Below are positions 23,919 to 24,749 of a DNA stretch of 24,749 nucleotides, one piece after another. The stretch lies in NCBI GenBank assembly GCA_964647825.1, contig CAZYJL010000014.1, forward strand, positions 1 to 24,749, given 5' to 3'. The position numbers were made by a program, and so were the translations under genes. Numbering within the stretch: position 1 is the stretch's first letter; each line of letters opens with the position of its first letter. Below the pieces are notes generated by a model. It was given only the letters and a program-made list of their open reading frames with translations, made no database searches and had not been told where the DNA came from. This DNA comes from VFKI01 sp964647825. GTDB taxonomy: Bacteria; Pseudomonadota; Gammaproteobacteria; DSM-16500.

Positions 23919-24647
23919 TCAATTGCAAATATAATACCCTTTTTTTAGTGATACGCCATTTTGTGAAGAAATAATACAAGTGCCTTTTTCTTTCAAGAAA
24001 ACACCAAAATATTGGCTAGTTTCAGCAACAATATAACCTGGCACAAACCTATGTGTCGTCCAATCGTAGAAGTGGAACAAGTCAGAATCTTTTATTTGAT
24101 TTTTATTCTTTTTTATAGTTGAAAAAGATTTCAAGTAAGTACTTCTAACTTTTTTTGCTTTTTCATATCCTAGGTTAGAAGAAAACATATAAACAGCAGC
24201 ATAGATAATACAGGCAAACAAAACACCAGCGAAAATCAAAACAATCATTGCTATTTGATCAGCATGTTTTTCAATTAAAGGATGAAAAGAATATGACTTT
24301 TTAGAAAAAAATGATTCTGGAAGATAGTTTTTCTTCAATAAAAAATCAAAAATAAACATGGAAAATATAGGAATAATAGTAAAAAGAAAAATTAATACTA
24401 ACGCTTTGTTTACTAATAAATAAAAAACCACCCCACCTAAAAAAACTGCATTATTAAAATCAAGATCAAACAATTGATAATCAAAGCCAAACTCTCTCAA
24501 ATAAGAATGATAATAATTCAGGCCAGCAACGTATAAAAGAGCAACAAATATAGAAATACACAATGCCAGTATTTGCAAAATAGAGTTTTCTTTCGTCAAA
24601 AAGTTATTCTTTAAATACCCTATTTGTAGTACAGAATTTTCTTTCAC
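23919..24647 (-). CDS. Membrane protein of unknown function
   Basis: I do not recognise a function. With GTG 24647 as start (GAGAGAG about eight bases upstream) the product has 242 residues. It has four predicted membrane helices: about 24-41 (LALCISIFVALLYVAGL), 64-79 (AVFLGGVVFYLLVNKA), 82-100 (VLIFLFTIIPIFSMFIFDF) and 131-154 (AMIVLIFAGVLFACIIYAAVYMF). A soluble C-terminal part of about 85 residues follows (FHFYDWTTHRFVPGYIVAETSQYFGVFLKEKGTCIISS). The first residues contain a near-repeat, KENSVLQI and KENSILQI, 17 residues apart. The frame is also open to TTG 24692. It precedes the P-loop kinase in the same direction, 61 bases apart, possibly co-transcribed. Confidence 0.75.
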   Translation of the reverse strand: MKENSVLQIGYLKNNFLTKENSILQILALCISIFVALLYVAGLNYYHSYLREFGFDYQLFDLDFNNAVFLGGVVFYLLVNKALVLIFLFTIIPIFSMFIFDFLLKKNYLPESFFSKKSYSFHPLIEKHADQIAMIVLIFAGVLFACIIYAAVYMFSSNLGYEKAKKVRSTYLKSFSTIKKNKNQIKDSDLFHFYDWTTHRFVPGYIVAETSQYFGVFLKEKGTCIISSQNGVSLKKGYYICN

Positions 24648-24749
24648 TAAATATACTCTCTCTAAGCAGCCCGTGATTATTATAAAACACAATAAAAAAA
24701 CCCCGGAGTAATGTTATTAGCAAGAGTAGATGACTAATAAAATTAAACC

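Overview
The window looks like chromosome of a fairly AT-rich gammaproteobacterium, most likely of the order Legionellales (Legionella/Coxiella/Berkiella-like). The core gene order (mutS / cinA-type pncC-recA-recX-alaS / lysC-csrA-tRNA-Ser-tRNA-Arg, and ruvAB-tolQRA-tolB-pal-cpoB-queE) is gammaproteobacterial. The order assignment rests mainly on a near-perfect PmrA-type direct repeat (two TTAATATT half-sites two bases apart plus one C) in front of a large lysine- and glutamate-rich orphan gene. That architecture marks Dot/Icm (type IVB) effector and secretion genes in Legionella and Coxiella. The genus is not determined.

Layout. Bases 1-72 hold the end of a dispersed repeat. From 8977 down to 114 (minus strand) runs one long, tightly packed cluster: ruvA, ruvB, tolQ, tolR, tolA, a membrane-anchored GGDEF-EAL gene, tolB, pal, cpoB (ybgF) and queE. 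Most junctions overlap or abut. The clear exceptions are the gaps on either side of the GGDEF-EAL gene, which sits between tolA and tolB. On the plus strand follow a UPF0114/YqhA membrane protein (9087-9596) and the PmrA-box-preceded 702-residue orphan (9718-11826), a candidate secreted effector. The 463-base convergent gap to mutS contains a 213-bp MITE-like element with 10-bp flanking duplications and two nested palindromes. mutS is on the minus strand (14941-12290). Then on the plus strand come pncC, a 185-bp MITE with 38-bp perfect inverted repeats and 8-bp flanking duplications, recA, recX, a palindromic repeat, alaS, an orphan multi-helix membrane protein (second, weaker effector candidate), lysC, csrA, tRNA-Ser(GCU) and tRNA-Arg(ACG). 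The last 1.4 kb (minus strand) carries a small P-loop kinase and an unknown membrane protein, both very AT-rich and probably accessory.

How the genes fit together. The minus-strand cluster couples Holliday-junction branch migration (RuvAB) to the envelope-spanning Tol-Pal machine (TolQRA motor, TolB-Pal, CpoB), and ends with the queuosine/preQ0 enzyme QueE. The inserted c-di-GMP-type protein has an intact I-site and EAL triad, but several metal-binding residues of its EAL domain are substituted, so it may act as a cyclase or sensor rather than a phosphodiesterase. RecA, RecX, MutS and RuvAB form a repair theme. CsrA is the global post-transcriptional regulator that, with PmrA, controls effector expression in Legionellales. 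Three repeat families (GTAA-ended MITE, TAGGG-ended MITE, TGTCAT palindrome) occupy intergenic gaps, showing past mobile-element activity.
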